Positions 34,041 through 43,494 of a stretch of 64,000 nt of DNA are shown one piece after another. The notes under the pieces were generated by a model that did no database searches, was not told where the DNA came from, and saw only the letters and a list, made by a program, of their open reading frames with translations. The stretch spans positions 1 through 64,000 of the forward strand of contig JAEUQC010000104.1 in assembly GCA_016789905.1 (NCBI GenBank), written 5' to 3'. The position numbers were made by a program, and so were the translations under genes. Origin of the DNA: Bryobacterales bacterium. GTDB lineage: Bacteria > Acidobacteriota > Terriglobia > Bryobacterales > Bryobacteraceae. Numbering within the stretch: the stretch's first letter is position 1; each line of letters starts with the position of its first letter.

Positions 34041-35415
34041 CATCGCGAATGACGTGACCGTGAACATCGGTGAGTTTGCGGTCCACGCCGTTGTGGCGAT
34101 AGGTAAGTTTTTCGTGGTTGATGCCGAGCAGGTGCAGGACGGTGGCGTGAATGTCGTAGCCGTAGATGGGGTGTTCGGCGGGTTTGTAGGACCATTCGTC
34201 GCTGGCGCCATAGGTTACGCCGCGCTTCAAGCCGCCGCCGGCGAGCCAGGAGGTGAAGCAGAAGGGGTTGTGGTCCCGGCCCTTTGAACCCTGGCTGCAA
34301 GGCATTCGGCCAAACTCGGTGGTCCAGTAGACGATGGTGTCGTCGAGGAGCCCGCGGGATTTGAGATCCTTGATGAGCGCCGCGGCGGGTTTGTCCATCT
34401 CCGTTCCCATTTGTCCGTGGTCCTTGGCGATGTCTTCGTGACTGTCCCAATTGCGGCGGGGAAAGCCGTTATCGGCGCCGCTCCAAACCTGGACGAAACG
34501 AACCCCTCGCTCCAGCAGGCGGCGAGCGATGAGGCAGTTCCGGCCGAAGTCCTCCGTTATCTTTTCGTCCAGGCCGTATAACTTGCGCGTGGCGGCGGAT
34601 TCGCCGGAGATATCCATTACTTCCGGCGCGCTGACTTGCAGGCGGGCGGCCATTTCATACGACGCTATGCGGGCTTCCAGGCGGGAATCATCTTCGCGAT
34701 TATGAAGGTGTTCGCGATTGAGCGCGGCGAGGACACGGAGGCCCTCCTTTTCGCTCTCTTTCGTGATGTATTTTGCGGATTCCGGCGGGTTCAAATCATA
34801 AATGGGATTGGCGCTGGCGGCGCGGATCATGGTGCCCTGATGTCCGGCGGGAAGGAAGCCAGTGGACCAGTTGCCGGGGCCGTTGGGTGCGTAACCGCGC
34901 GAATCCGGAATGACGACAAAATCGGGCAGGTCCTTGTTCATGCTGCCCAAGGCATACGAGATCCAGGAGCCCATGCTGGGATAGCCGGGCAGGATGAAGC
35001 CGGAGGCCTGCAGGAACGTGGCGGGCCCATGAACATTGGACTTGGAGATCATGGAGGGGAAGAACACCATGTCGTCGACGCAGCTACCGAGGTGAGGGAC
35101 CAGCGAACTCATCCATTTGCCGGACTGTCCATACTGCTTCCAATCCCAGGGACTTTTCATGACGGCGCCGGGGACGCTCTGGAAGAGTTCCACCTTTTCA
35201 CCGGGGTCCCAGGTTTCGCCGTTTTTGGCAATGAGGCGGGGCTTGTAATCAAAGGTGTCGCACTGGCTGGCGGCGCCGGACATGAAGAGTTGCACGACGC
35301 GTTTAGCCTTGGCTGGATGATCAAGCGGACGGCCTTCAGAGGCGCGCATTATTTCAGCCAGGGCCAGGGCGCCCAGCCCGCCGCCAGCATTCCGCAGAAA
35401 GTTACGCCGGTTCAT
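34030..35415 (-). CDS. DUF1501 protein (Tat-exported, sulfatase-like fold)
   Basis: 461 aa. Tat signal NRRNFLRNAGGGLGALALAE. Family marks: VVQLFMSGAASQCDTFDYKP near the start, FVQVWSGADNGFPRRNWDSHEDI, and the end LLHLLGINHEKLTYRHNGVDRKLTDVHG. DUF1501 proteins have an alkaline-phosphatase/sulfatase-like core, but no proven reaction. It is encoded directly after a PSD1 gene (2 bp gap), the usual pairing; the two likely act together on extracellular polymers. Confidence 0.92.
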   Translation of the reverse strand: MNRRNFLRNAGGGLGALALAEIMRASEGRPLDHPAKAKRVVQLFMSGAASQCDTFDYKPRLIAKNGETWDPGEKVELFQSVPGAVMKSPWDWKQYGQSGKWMSSLVPHLGSCVDDMVFFPSMISKSNVHGPATFLQASGFILPGYPSMGSWISYALGSMNKDLPDFVVIPDSRGYAPNGPGNWSTGFLPAGHQGTMIRAASANPIYDLNPPESAKYITKESEKEGLRVLAALNREHLHNREDDSRLEARIASYEMAARLQVSAPEVMDISGESAATRKLYGLDEKITEDFGRNCLIARRLLERGVRFVQVWSGADNGFPRRNWDSHEDIAKDHGQMGTEMDKPAAALIKDLKSRGLLDDTIVYWTTEFGRMPCSQGSKGRDHNPFCFTSWLAGGGLKRGVTYGASDEWSYKPAEHPIYGYDIHATVLHLLGINHEKLTYRHNGVDRKLTDVHGHVIRDVIA

Positions 35416-35417
35416 AG

Positions 35418-37796
35418 TTAGTCCACGAAGAGGAATTCATTGCTGTTGAGGATGAGCCTGGCCGCGTTTGCAAAGCCATGCTTCTGGGCGTAGGCGGAGA
35501 GGAGTTCCCGCTCCGGTGCGGTCGATTCCCGTTGCAGGGCGTAGCGAAACAGCAGGTTCACATCGCCATTGGCGCGGGCGGCGAGATACTCGGCCTGCTT
35601 GACGAGCAGCGGATTGTTGAGGAGGGCCAGGGCTTGAATGGCGGTGATGGTGGAGTTGCGTTTGGCGGTCATGGTGGATGGATCCGGGCAATCCAGCCGT
35701 TCCATGAGCGGGTCCGGGACGCTGCGCACCAGGAAACGATAGACACTGCGGCGCCGGCTACCGGGACTATCGATATCGAAGCGAGTGTAGTCGTATACGG
35801 GGGAATGGTCGTCTTTGAAGAAGAACTGTTCGGAAGACGGACCGCCAGCAGTTAGATCGAGCCGGCCGGCGGCGGCCAGGGAGGCGTCGCGGATACTTTC
35901 CGCGTCGAGCCGCCAGCGATTCATGCGCCATAGATAGCGGTTGCCGGCGTCTATTTTTGACTTAGCCGCATCGGAATCTGATGCCTGCCGGTAGACAGAA
36001 CTTAGGACGATCTGACGGTGCAGGGATTTCAGTTTTCCGCCGGTATCGCGGAACTGAATTGCGAGCCAATCGAGTAACTCCGGGTGAGTGGGGAGCGAAC
36101 CCATGCGGCCGAAATCGTTGGGCGAATCGACGATGCCGGCGCCGAAGTGATAGTGCCAGACACGGTTGACGATGGAGCGCCAAGTGAGCATATTTTCCTT
36201 GGCGGTGATCCACTGGGCAAGCGCGGCGCGGCGTGCGCCTTCGGGGCCATTGGCGGCGAAATCGAAACGGGAGGGGAGCCCTTGAACGGCGGAGAGCGCT
36301 CCGGGAAAGGCGGGTTTTCCTGGGCTTTGCACGCTTCCGCGGCCAAGAACATGAATGGGCCTGGGCGCGATGGGCCAGCGGAGCGTGCCGGACAAGGGGA
36401 AGATGTTGGCGGCGCCATAGACCATTTGGGGCTTCGGGAGTTCCCGCAGGCGGGCGTCCACGGTGGCCAGGGCGGCGTTCCATTTTTCGAGCGCGGCGCG
36501 GGTGGGCGGATCGAGCAGGACTAGCACCAGATCCTTGCGCCGGGCGTTGCCGGAGTCTACTTTCGCCGTGTCCTTTTCGGCTCGCCAGATACGAAGCTGC
36601 TTATCGAGTTCCTGTATCTCTGGTGAAGTTACGGCGGCGGATTTATCGAGCAGCGGTTGTAATTCCACCATGATGGTTCGCCGCTGTTCGAGTAACACGC
36701 GGCGCCGGGTGTGGAGCGCGGGATCGGTGTCGTAAGGACGGTCGGCGCGGTCAATGCCGGAGAAGACGGCCTGGAGGGAGTAATAGTCTTCCTGCTTGAT
36801 GGGGTCGAACTTGTGGTCGTGACAACGGGCGCAGTGGGCCGTCATGCTGGTGAAGGCCGACATGGTGGTCATGAGCATGTCGTCGCGGTCCAGCAGGCGG
36901 GTGTTTTCTTTGTCGGTGGTGCCTTCGCGGAGTTCCGCGTGGCCAACGAAATCCCAAGGTCCGGCGGCGATGAAGCCGGTGGCGACGACGCCCGCAGGGT
37001 CATCCGGGAACAGGACATCGCCGGCGAGTTGTTCCTGGACGAACTGCGCGTAGGGTTTGTCGGCGTTTAAGCTTTGGATGACATAGTCCCGATACGGCCA
37101 GGCGTTGCGGCGGGGCTTGTCTTTGTCGTAGCCGTGGGATTCTCCATAGTGCACTACGTCGAGCCAATGGCGGCCCCACCGTTCGCCGTAATGGGGAGAG
37201 GCCAGAAGCCGATCGACGAGTTTTTCGTACGCATCAGGGGAGCGGTCGGCGAGAAACGAATGCGTTTCTTCAAAGGTGGGAGGCAGTCCGTGGAGATCGA
37301 AAGTAAGGCGGCGGATAAGGGTGCGGCGGTCGGCTTCGGGGGACGGGCTCAGGCGCTTCTCAGTAAGTTTGGCGAAGATGAAGGCATCGATGGGCGTGCG
37401 GGCCCAGGAAGAAGCCGTGGCGGGAGGTGCGACGGGTTTCAGCGGCGCCAGAGACCACCAGGAGGCGCCGTTGAAACCGGCGGGTGTGTCGTCGCTGGCG
37501 CCGGCGGCAACCCAGCGTTCAATGAGCGCGACCTCTTCGGCGGAAAGAGGCTTGCCGGCCTTCGGCATGCGCGGCGCGGCGCCGCTAACGGTTGGGACGA
37601 GGCGGGCGAGGACGGCGCGAACCCCAGAGTAAGTGGCGAGAGTGACGCCGCCGGCACCCCGTTCGGCCTGATGGCAGGCCACACAGCGTTGTTCGAGCAA
37701 GGGCCGGACCTGCCGGTGGAAACTGACCGGGGCCGCTGCGTAGAGCGTAGCCGCCACGGCGACAAATACGACGGGAATGACCACGGAGTTAAGCAT
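35418..37796 (-). CDS. PSD1 / cytochrome-c domain protein (DUF1549-DUF1553)
   Basis: 792 aa from ATG 37796. Signal-like LNSVVIPVVFVAVAATLYAAA, then a PSCyt1 haem motif RCVACHQ within the first 70 residues, then DUF1549 (WARTPIDAFIFAKL...RLTFDLHGLPPT; RWGRHWLDVVHYGES) and the DUF1553 half (ALAQWITAKENMLTWRSIVNRVWHYHFGAGIV). Proteins of this type occur in Planctomycetes and Acidobacteria and are paired with DUF1501; electron transfer in polymer breakdown is proposed, not shown. ATG 37850 is a longer option, but it would come before the signal peptide. Confidence 0.9.
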   Translation of the reverse strand: MLNSVVIPVVFVAVAATLYAAAPVSFHRQVRPLLEQRCVACHQAERGAGGVTLATYSGVRAVLARLVPTVSGAAPRMPKAGKPLSAEEVALIERWVAAGASDDTPAGFNGASWWSLAPLKPVAPPATASSWARTPIDAFIFAKLTEKRLSPSPEADRRTLIRRLTFDLHGLPPTFEETHSFLADRSPDAYEKLVDRLLASPHYGERWGRHWLDVVHYGESHGYDKDKPRRNAWPYRDYVIQSLNADKPYAQFVQEQLAGDVLFPDDPAGVVATGFIAAGPWDFVGHAELREGTTDKENTRLLDRDDMLMTTMSAFTSMTAHCARCHDHKFDPIKQEDYYSLQAVFSGIDRADRPYDTDPALHTRRRVLLEQRRTIMVELQPLLDKSAAVTSPEIQELDKQLRIWRAEKDTAKVDSGNARRKDLVLVLLDPPTRAALEKWNAALATVDARLRELPKPQMVYGAANIFPLSGTLRWPIAPRPIHVLGRGSVQSPGKPAFPGALSAVQGLPSRFDFAANGPEGARRAALAQWITAKENMLTWRSIVNRVWHYHFGAGIVDSPNDFGRMGSLPTHPELLDWLAIQFRDTGGKLKSLHRQIVLSSVYRQASDSDAAKSKIDAGNRYLWRMNRWRLDAESIRDASLAAAGRLDLTAGGPSSEQFFFKDDHSPVYDYTRFDIDSPGSRRRSVYRFLVRSVPDPLMERLDCPDPSTMTAKRNSTITAIQALALLNNPLLVKQAEYLAARANGDVNLLFRYALQRESTAPERELLSAYAQKHGFANAARLILNSNEFLFVD

Positions 37797-37850
37797 ATAA
37801 CAGGCGGTTGCGGCGCGTGGATGAATGGTTTCGCAAACCAACCTCGCCAC

Positions 37851-38165
37851 TGGCGGGCCGGATTGCGCAAGCTATAACTCGCCGTGTTGTACGGGGTTGC
37901 GGACCGGTACGAGAAAGGCGGGCACGCTGAAGCCGCGCCACCGCGCCAGGGCGTGGGGAGACTTAGGGAATATTCAATTCTGGGGGTTGGGATGCCGCTC
38001 GTTTTGGGACACGCTGAAGCGGCGTCCCAGCAGGTGTGGTGCCGCGTGTGGGGATTCCCGGCCCGCGGCTTGTGGCTGGGTTTCAGATGCGCGATGTCCC
38101 CGCAGTCGTGCTGCGTGTCGGGTACGGGGTGATCCTTGTGGCGGAGTCACAGATCAGCCCGGCTC
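37851..38165. repeat. Second locus of the dispersed hairpin repeat
   Basis: Shares three modules with 3049-3612: gccgtgttgtacggggttgcgg (37881-37902), ggggttggga...tggctgggtt (37983-38082), and ccgcagtcgtgctgcgtgtc (38100-38119). A hairpin gggacacgctgaagcggcgtccc lies at 38006-38028. It fills the gap between the PSD1 gene and the oxidase gene, which otherwise holds no coding sequence. Module order differs a little from the first locus, suggesting rearranged copies of one element. Confidence 0.75.
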
Positions 38166-38190
38166 CTGTATACTGATTCCCGGCCAAGCC

Positions 38191-39372
38191 ATGACAAACC
38201 GGGAAACAGTTTGGACGCACAGTGCTTCGCGTCGGCGAGCAGTGCTTGCAATGGCGGGGTTCCTGAGCGGGTCTCCGCTGCTGCGTGGGCAGATAGATCC
38301 GTTCCGGGATCACCCGCGGGTGCCGAAGCTCGATGAGTTGATGACAGCGTTGGAATTCGAACCCGTATTTCACGCCAAGCTGCCGCGGCAGGTGTACGAC
38401 TATACGGCCTACGGTACGGATGGCGAATTCACGCTGCGGCGCAACCGGCAGGCGTTTGACTGGGTGGACCTGGTGCCAGGGATGGCCGCGGGCAAGCCCG
38501 CAACGGCGCTGGAACTGTTCGGGACGCCGATGGCGTATCCGATACTAATTTCACCGACGGCGGCGCATGTGGCGCTGCACCCGGAGGGCGAGGCGGCCAC
38601 GAGACAGGGCGCGACAGCCGCGGCGAACACGCCGATGATCGTAAGCAACGTGGCGAGTTTGCCGATTGAAAAAATTGGCGCAGCGGCCACGGGGCCTTTC
38701 TGGTTTCAACTCTACCCGAAAGAGGACGCGGCGCTGAACCGTGAGACACTCGAGCGTGCCCAAGCGGCCGGATGCAAGGCGGTGGTAGTAACCATCGATC
38801 AGCAGGCCGCGGTATTCGAGCGCGAGGCGCACGACCGGCATCTGTTGCCGCAAACGACGCGCCGCAGCAGCCGCGAGCCGGCACCACGGACGCCCTACCG
38901 GATCAAGGAATTCCGGTTGTTTTATGACTGGAAGCTGTTTGCAGAGATTCGCAAACTGGTGAAAGTGCCGATAATCGCCAAGGGCGTGCTGACGGCCGAG
39001 GACGCCAGGCTATGCCTGGAGCATGGGTTGGATGGCGTGTATGTTTCCAATCACGGCGGACGGTCGCTGGACTATGCGCCCTCAACGCTGGAGGTGCTGG
39101 CGGAGATCGTTGACGCGGTGGGCGGAAAAACGCCGGTGCTGTTCGATAGCGGCATTCGCCGGGGCACCGACATACTGAAGGCGCTGGCGCTGGGGGCGAG
39201 CGCGGTTTGCCTGGGGCGGATTCCGCGATGGGGGCTGGGGGCCTACGGCCCGGCGGGGGTGCAACGGATCTTGGAGATAATGCAGGCGGAACTGGTGCAG
39301 GCGATGGCGGCGACGGGACGCACGTCGCTCGGCTCCATTGACCGGACGCTGGTTAGAACGGACTTTCCATGA
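38191..39372 (+). CDS. FMN-dependent alpha-hydroxy-acid oxidase/dehydrogenase (Tat-exported)
   Basis: 393 aa from ATG 38191. A Tat-like SRRRAVLAMAGFLSGSP signal, then the glycolate oxidase/lactate dehydrogenase fold. Motifs: LEFEPVFHAKLPRQVYDYTAYG, FWFQLYPKED, VTIDQQAA, KGVLTAEDARL, catalytic GVYVSNHGGRSLDYAPSTL and FDSGIRRGTDILKALALGAS. It oxidises 2-hydroxy acids such as lactate, with FMN. The electron acceptor is unknown. A TATACT at 38169-38174 may be its promoter. Overlaps the next gene (ATGA). Confidence 0.93.
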   Translation: MTNRETVWTHSASRRRAVLAMAGFLSGSPLLRGQIDPFRDHPRVPKLDELMTALEFEPVFHAKLPRQVYDYTAYGTDGEFTLRRNRQAFDWVDLVPGMAAGKPATALELFGTPMAYPILISPTAAHVALHPEGEAATRQGATAAANTPMIVSNVASLPIEKIGAAATGPFWFQLYPKEDAALNRETLERAQAAGCKAVVVTIDQQAAVFEREAHDRHLLPQTTRRSSREPAPRTPYRIKEFRLFYDWKLFAEIRKLVKVPIIAKGVLTAEDARLCLEHGLDGVYVSNHGGRSLDYAPSTLEVLAEIVDAVGGKTPVLFDSGIRRGTDILKALALGASAVCLGRIPRWGLGAYGPAGVQRILEIMQAELVQAMAATGRTSLGSIDRTLVRTDFP

Positions 39373-40271
39373 GGCGGCGCCATGCCATTTTGCTGGCCTC
39401 CGGGCTATTGCGCGCGCAGCGGCGGGCGCCAGTAGAGGAGTTAGCGAACACACTGGAGATGGAAGAGGCGGCGCGGCTTGTCTTGCCGCCGGCGCTCTTC
39501 CGCGAGATAAGCGGCGGAGACCGGGCGTCGTTCGACCGAATCACGTTCCGGCCGCGCATGATGGTGAACACGTTGGGCATTGACCTGACGGTGGAACTGT
39601 TTGGGGAAAAGCACTTCGCCCCGATTTTGGCGGGCCCGATGGCGTTGCAGGGCCGGTTCCATTCCGAGGGAGAAAGAGCCACGGGGGAGGGCGCGCGGGC
39701 GGCGAGAACAGTGGTGGTGCGGGCCGCGGAGACAAGCGTTCCGGTGGAATCGGCATGGGTGCAGGTGACACCAGGAAAAGCGATACCGGCGGACGCAAAG
39801 GTACTGGTGACCGGGTCCGCGTTGGATTGGGACGAGTTCGCGAAGTTGCGCGCGGCTACGAAACTGCCGATTGCGGTGAAAGGAATCATGAGCGCGGCCA
39901 ACGCGCGGGTGGCGCTGCAACGAGGCGCGAATGGGCTGATTATTTCCGCTTACCGGGGAACGAACGCGGGCGGGATGGCGAGCCCGCTGAGCGTGTTGCC
40001 GTCAATTGTGGAGGAAGTAGCGGGGCGCGCGCCGGTGCTAATCGATGGTGGCTTTCGGCGCGGGAGTGACGTATTGAAAGCGCTGGCTTTGGGCGCACGG
40101 GCGGTGCTGGTGGGGCGGCCGGTGTTGTGGGGATTGGCCGCGTACGGGGCGCGCGGCGTGCAACAGGTGCTGGAGCAGTTGCAGACGGAGTTGGCGCGGG
40201 ACATGGCCATGTGCGGCCTGCGGACGTGCGCGGAGGCGACGCCCAAATACGTTAGAATTCACCGCCGGTGA
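39369..40271 (+). CDS. Divergent alpha-hydroxy-acid oxidase paralogue lacking the catalytic His
   Basis: 300 aa, about 90 shorter than its neighbour. Tat-like RRRHAILLASGLLRAQ signal. The barrel is recognisable (AVKGIMSAANARVALQRGA; LIDGGFRRGSDVLKALALGARAVLVGRP), and FMN binding looks possible, but the active-site SNHGGRSLD of the first gene is SAYRGTNAG here, so His and the second substrate Arg are gone. The middle is shortened. It is probably non-oxidising: a partner subunit, an FMN-binding protein, or a decaying duplicate. It starts inside the preceding stop codon. Confidence 0.8.
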   Translation: MRRRHAILLASGLLRAQRRAPVEELANTLEMEEAARLVLPPALFREISGGDRASFDRITFRPRMMVNTLGIDLTVELFGEKHFAPILAGPMALQGRFHSEGERATGEGARAARTVVVRAAETSVPVESAWVQVTPGKAIPADAKVLVTGSALDWDEFAKLRAATKLPIAVKGIMSAANARVALQRGANGLIISAYRGTNAGGMASPLSVLPSIVEEVAGRAPVLIDGGFRRGSDVLKALALGARAVLVGRPVLWGLAAYGARGVQQVLEQLQTELARDMAMCGLRTCAEATPKYVRIHRR

Positions 40272-41382
40272 AATCGACGAGGAAGATTTGCATGTGTTCG
40301 CCAACTTTGCGGTTAAACGCGAGCGTTTTGCCGTCGTTGGACCACACAAGCGCGTCGCCGCCCCTGGCCGTCAGGAAGACGGTTTTGCCGGTTGCAACTT
40401 TCGTGACGGCAATTCCCCGCCCCGAGGACACGGCAAGGAACGAACCGGACGGATGCCAGCGAATCCCGGCCTGCGCGCCACCTTCGATTTGCGTCAACTG
40501 CCTGGGCGCGCCGCCGTTAGAGGGGATGACGAAGACCTGCCTGGAGCCATCCGGCGCCGCGGCCAGATAGGCAATGAACTTTCCGTCGCGGGTGCCGCGC
40601 ACAATGCCTCCGGCTTCGCCCGTTGTAAGGCGGCGAATGCGCACGCCGCGCGGCGGCGCCGGGAAGCGTTTCGTATCGCCGGCGAACGCGGTGCCGAGCT
40701 TTACGTCCGATGGTATGTCGGCCACGAAGAGTGAGTTGTGGAATGTACCATCGGCCTCTTTGACGCGGCCGATGAAGGCGCGCATCCGGCCATCGCCGCC
40801 TACCCAGGAATCGTTTGCGGCCATGACGATATCGCCTGGTTTGGCTTCGGCCTCTGGTACAACTGGCACGAGTACGGCGAACTTTCCGTCCTGTACCATA
40901 CCGATGGTGCGGCCGTATTGGGGAAGTAACTGGTCGTCATAAGTAAAGCCGACGCGACGGCCGTTCAGCGAATACTCGTGGCGGTGTGTGCCGCCGCGGT
41001 GGGCGCCGGGCGGAGTAACTGGGGATGTAACATCCCGCACGTCCAGGAAACGGACCTCGCCATTTGCGGAGACGACGGCGCCGCGGCGGTTGGATTTGAA
41101 ATAAGGCTCGGCAAGCGGGCCGTGGATGAAGATCACCTCGTCGCGGGTGGGGTGGTAGGAAGCGGCCACCACTTTCGGCCCTTTGCCGAAGAGCAGCGTT
41201 TCGGCGCCGGTGCGGATATCCACCTTCCAGATTTCGGTTTCGCGGGTGTCGTAGCAGAGAAAGCGGCCGTCCGGGGAGAAGTTGTCGTTATTGTCCAGCG
41301 CGTGGGTGCGCGGGGAGGCGGTTAACTGCCGCTCCTGTGAGAAGGTGGAGACGGCCAGGGCCAGCAAAAATATCCATCGCAT
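40252..41382 (-). CDS. Exported TolB/WD40-like beta-propeller protein (DUF3748-like)
   Basis: 376 aa. Signal peptide RWIFLLALAVSTFSQ. Repeats of propeller blades: NDNFSPDGRFLCYDTR, THRHEYSLNGRRVGFTYDD, FAYL-type GTRDGKFIAYLAAAPDGSRQVFVIPSNGG, RWHPSGSFLAVSSG and ALVWSNDGKTLAF. The order and the Cys-less body match DUF3748-like periplasmic TolB-type proteins. Function unknown. The 3' end overlaps the oxidase paralogue by 20 bases on the other strand. TATCAT ends eight bases before ATG 41382. Confidence 0.8.
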   Translation of the reverse strand: MRWIFLLALAVSTFSQERQLTASPRTHALDNNDNFSPDGRFLCYDTRETEIWKVDIRTGAETLLFGKGPKVVAASYHPTRDEVIFIHGPLAEPYFKSNRRGAVVSANGEVRFLDVRDVTSPVTPPGAHRGGTHRHEYSLNGRRVGFTYDDQLLPQYGRTIGMVQDGKFAVLVPVVPEAEAKPGDIVMAANDSWVGGDGRMRAFIGRVKEADGTFHNSLFVADIPSDVKLGTAFAGDTKRFPAPPRGVRIRRLTTGEAGGIVRGTRDGKFIAYLAAAPDGSRQVFVIPSNGGAPRQLTQIEGGAQAGIRWHPSGSFLAVSSGRGIAVTKVATGKTVFLTARGGDALVWSNDGKTLAFNRKVGEHMQIFLVDFTGGEF

Positions 41383-41390
41383 CGCCCAGT

Positions 41391-41396
41391 ATGATA
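41391..41396 (-). promoter_or_regulatory. Probable -10 hexamer (TATCAT) for the propeller gene
   Basis: On the minus strand TATCAT ends eight bases before ATG 41382, without a ribosome site. The divergent space 41383-41449 also has gctgaaatcagc, a small inverted repeat at 41421-41432, near the shell-protein gene. Confidence 0.35.
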
Positions 41397-41449
41397 ACGT
41401 GAAAAGTTGCGCGGACTGGTGCTGAAATCAGCCTCCGCCGGAGGAATAC

Positions 41450-41728
41450 ATGGAAGCTTTGGGAATGGTTGAAACCAAGGGACTCATCGGCGCGATTGAG
41501 GCGGCCGACGCTATGGTGAAGACCGCGAACGTCACGTTGACGGGCAAAGAGTACATTGGCGCCGGGTACGTGACGGTGACCGTGCGGGGCGATGTGGGCG
41601 CGGTGAAGGCCGCCACCGACGCCGGCGCCGCGGCCGCCCGGCGTGTGGGCGAACTGGTGGCGGTGCACGTGATCCCCAATCCCCATTCGGAAACCGAAAA
41701 GATTCTTCCGGGCGCCAACAAAAAGTAG
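41450..41728 (+). CDS. Bacterial microcompartment shell protein, BMC-H hexamer
   Basis: 92 aa, single BMC domain, the size of PduA/EutM. It starts [21 protein letters not shown], has [21 protein letters not shown] (pore loop region IGAG), [13 protein letters not shown], and [13 protein letters not shown]. Such proteins form hexagonal tiles of the protein shell that encloses enzymes and aldehyde intermediates. A ggagga ribosome site is just before ATG 41450. The next gene is an acylating aldehyde dehydrogenase (21-bp gap). No BMC-P vertex or BMC-T gene is in the window. Confidence 0.95.
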   Translation: MEALGMVETKGLIGAIEAADAMVKTANVTLTGKEYIGAGYVTVTVRGDVGAVKAATDAGAAAARRVGELVAVHVIPNPHSETEKILPGANKK

Positions 41729-41749
41729 CCGCGCTGAAACGGCTGCGCC

Positions 41750-43486
41750 ATGTTGCAGGATCCCGATCTGATCTCCTTGCAGGAGGTCCGCACCAAAGTG
41801 GAAAAGGCCTGGGCCGCGGCCCAGCGCTTCCGTGCGTTCACGCAGGAGCAGGTGGACGCGGTGGTGGAGCGTATGGCCGAAGCCGCCCGTGGGCACGCCG
41901 AGCGGTTGGCGCAGATGGCCGTTGAAGAGACTGGATACGGCAACGCGAAGGACAAGCTGGCGAAGAATATGCTGGCGGCGGAACGGCTGCCGGAGGAACT
42001 GCGCGGCATCCGGACCGTTGGCGTATTGCGGGAACGGCCAGAGGATAAAGTCACTGAGTACGCGGTGCCGGTGGGCGTGGTGGCGGCGATATTGCCAACG
42101 ACGAATCCAACATCCACGGCCATTTACAAAACGCTCATCTCGCTCAAAGCCGGCAACGCCATCGTGTTAAGTCCGCACCCGCGCGCCAAAGGCTGCACCT
42201 GCGCGACGGCGGAAGTGCTCTACCGGGCGGCGGTTTCGGCCGGGGCGCCTGAGGGCATTATTCAATGCCTGACGCAGCCGACCATGAATTCGACCAACGA
42301 ACTGATGCGCCATCCGCGCACGGCGGTAATTCTGGCCACTGGCGGATCGGGCATTGTGAGGGCGGCGTATTCATCGGGCAAACCCGCGTTCGGCGTGGGG
42401 CCGGGGAATGTGCCGGTGCTGATTGACACAACGGCCGATGTGAACGCGGCGGTGCGTGGTGTTTTGACGGGCAAGACGTTTGACAACGGGACGTTGTGCT
42501 CCTCCGAACAGACCATTGTGGCCGAAACAAAACTGCGGCAGAATGTGCTGAACGCGCTGACGGCAAATGGCGCTTATCTGTGCGATGAGGCGCAGGCGGC
42601 GGCATTGGCGCGGGTGCTGTTTTCGCGGGGAACAACCGTGAATCCGGACCTGGTGGGGAACGCCGCCACGGAGATTGCGAAGAAGGCGGGGTTTTCCGTG
42701 CCTGCAAACACGCGGGTTCTGGCGGCGGAGGTCCAGGGGATCGGGAAGGATCATCCGTTATCCGCGGAAAAACTGAGCCCGGTGCTGGCGGTGCATTTTG
42801 TAGCGGATTTCGAAGCCGGGTTGAACGCTTGTGAGGCGGTGCTGCGATTCCATGGGCTGGGCCACACTTGTGGCATTTACACGGCCGATGAGGCCAAGGC
42901 GCGGCAATATGCGCTGCGGATGCCGGCGCACCGCGTGCTGGCCAATACGCCGACGCCGCATGGTTCGGTTGGCATTACCACCGGCCTGTTCCCCGCCATG
43001 ACATTGGGCTGCGGTTCGGTGGCCGGCAATGCCACCGGCGATAACATTACGCCGCTTCACTTACTGAACGTCAAGCGGCTGGCCTGGGCCATTCGCCCTT
43101 GGTCGCAAGCAGAAGTTACTCCTGTTATGAACCAACCGGACGGACCAGTTTCCAAGGCGCGCATTGCCGCCGCTGTTGACCGCTACCTGTCGGGCGCGCC
43201 GGCGAAACCGGCCAATGTAGCGAGCATTGTGGACAAGTTTCTGGAAAGCAAAGGCGTGATTCAAACCTGCGAGCCATGCGCGGCGCCAAAGCGAACGCCG
43301 GAAGCGCCCAAGCCGGAGCCCGCGGCACCGGTCGCGGTGACCGATTTTGTGTGCGAAGATGATGTGCGTCAAGCCATCCGGCGAAACCAGAAGATTTATA
43401 TCTGTTCGAAGACCATCATCACCCCGTCGGCACGGGAGCTAGCCAACGCACAGCGGGAAGAGATTCTCGTTTTAACGCAAAGATAG
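41750..43486 (+). CDS. CoA-acylating aldehyde dehydrogenase with C-terminal extension (EutE/PduP-like)
   Basis: 578 aa. The catalytic part (1-470) has [60 protein letters not shown] (active-site Cys), and [16 protein letters not shown]. It turns an aldehyde, NAD+ and CoA into acyl-CoA. About 100 extra residues follow: two amphipathic helices ([28 protein letters not shown]), a Pro/Ala linker with Cys ([20 protein letters not shown]), then [10 protein letters not shown]...[11 protein letters not shown]. The helices look like encapsulation peptides, and ITPSAR recalls tails of other microcompartment enzymes. Aldehyde not known. Confidence 0.93.
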   Translation: MLQDPDLISLQEVRTKVEKAWAAAQRFRAFTQEQVDAVVERMAEAARGHAERLAQMAVEETGYGNAKDKLAKNMLAAERLPEELRGIRTVGVLRERPEDKVTEYAVPVGVVAAILPTTNPTSTAIYKTLISLKAGNAIVLSPHPRAKGCTCATAEVLYRAAVSAGAPEGIIQCLTQPTMNSTNELMRHPRTAVILATGGSGIVRAAYSSGKPAFGVGPGNVPVLIDTTADVNAAVRGVLTGKTFDNGTLCSSEQTIVAETKLRQNVLNALTANGAYLCDEAQAAALARVLFSRGTTVNPDLVGNAATEIAKKAGFSVPANTRVLAAEVQGIGKDHPLSAEKLSPVLAVHFVADFEAGLNACEAVLRFHGLGHTCGIYTADEAKARQYALRMPAHRVLANTPTPHGSVGITTGLFPAMTLGCGSVAGNATGDNITPLHLLNVKRLAWAIRPWSQAEVTPVMNQPDGPVSKARIAAAVDRYLSGAPAKPANVASIVDKFLESKGVIQTCEPCAAPKRTPEAPKPEPAAPVAVTDFVCEDDVRQAIRRNQKIYICSKTIITPSARELANAQREEILVLTQR

Positions 43487-43494
43487 AAAGACCC

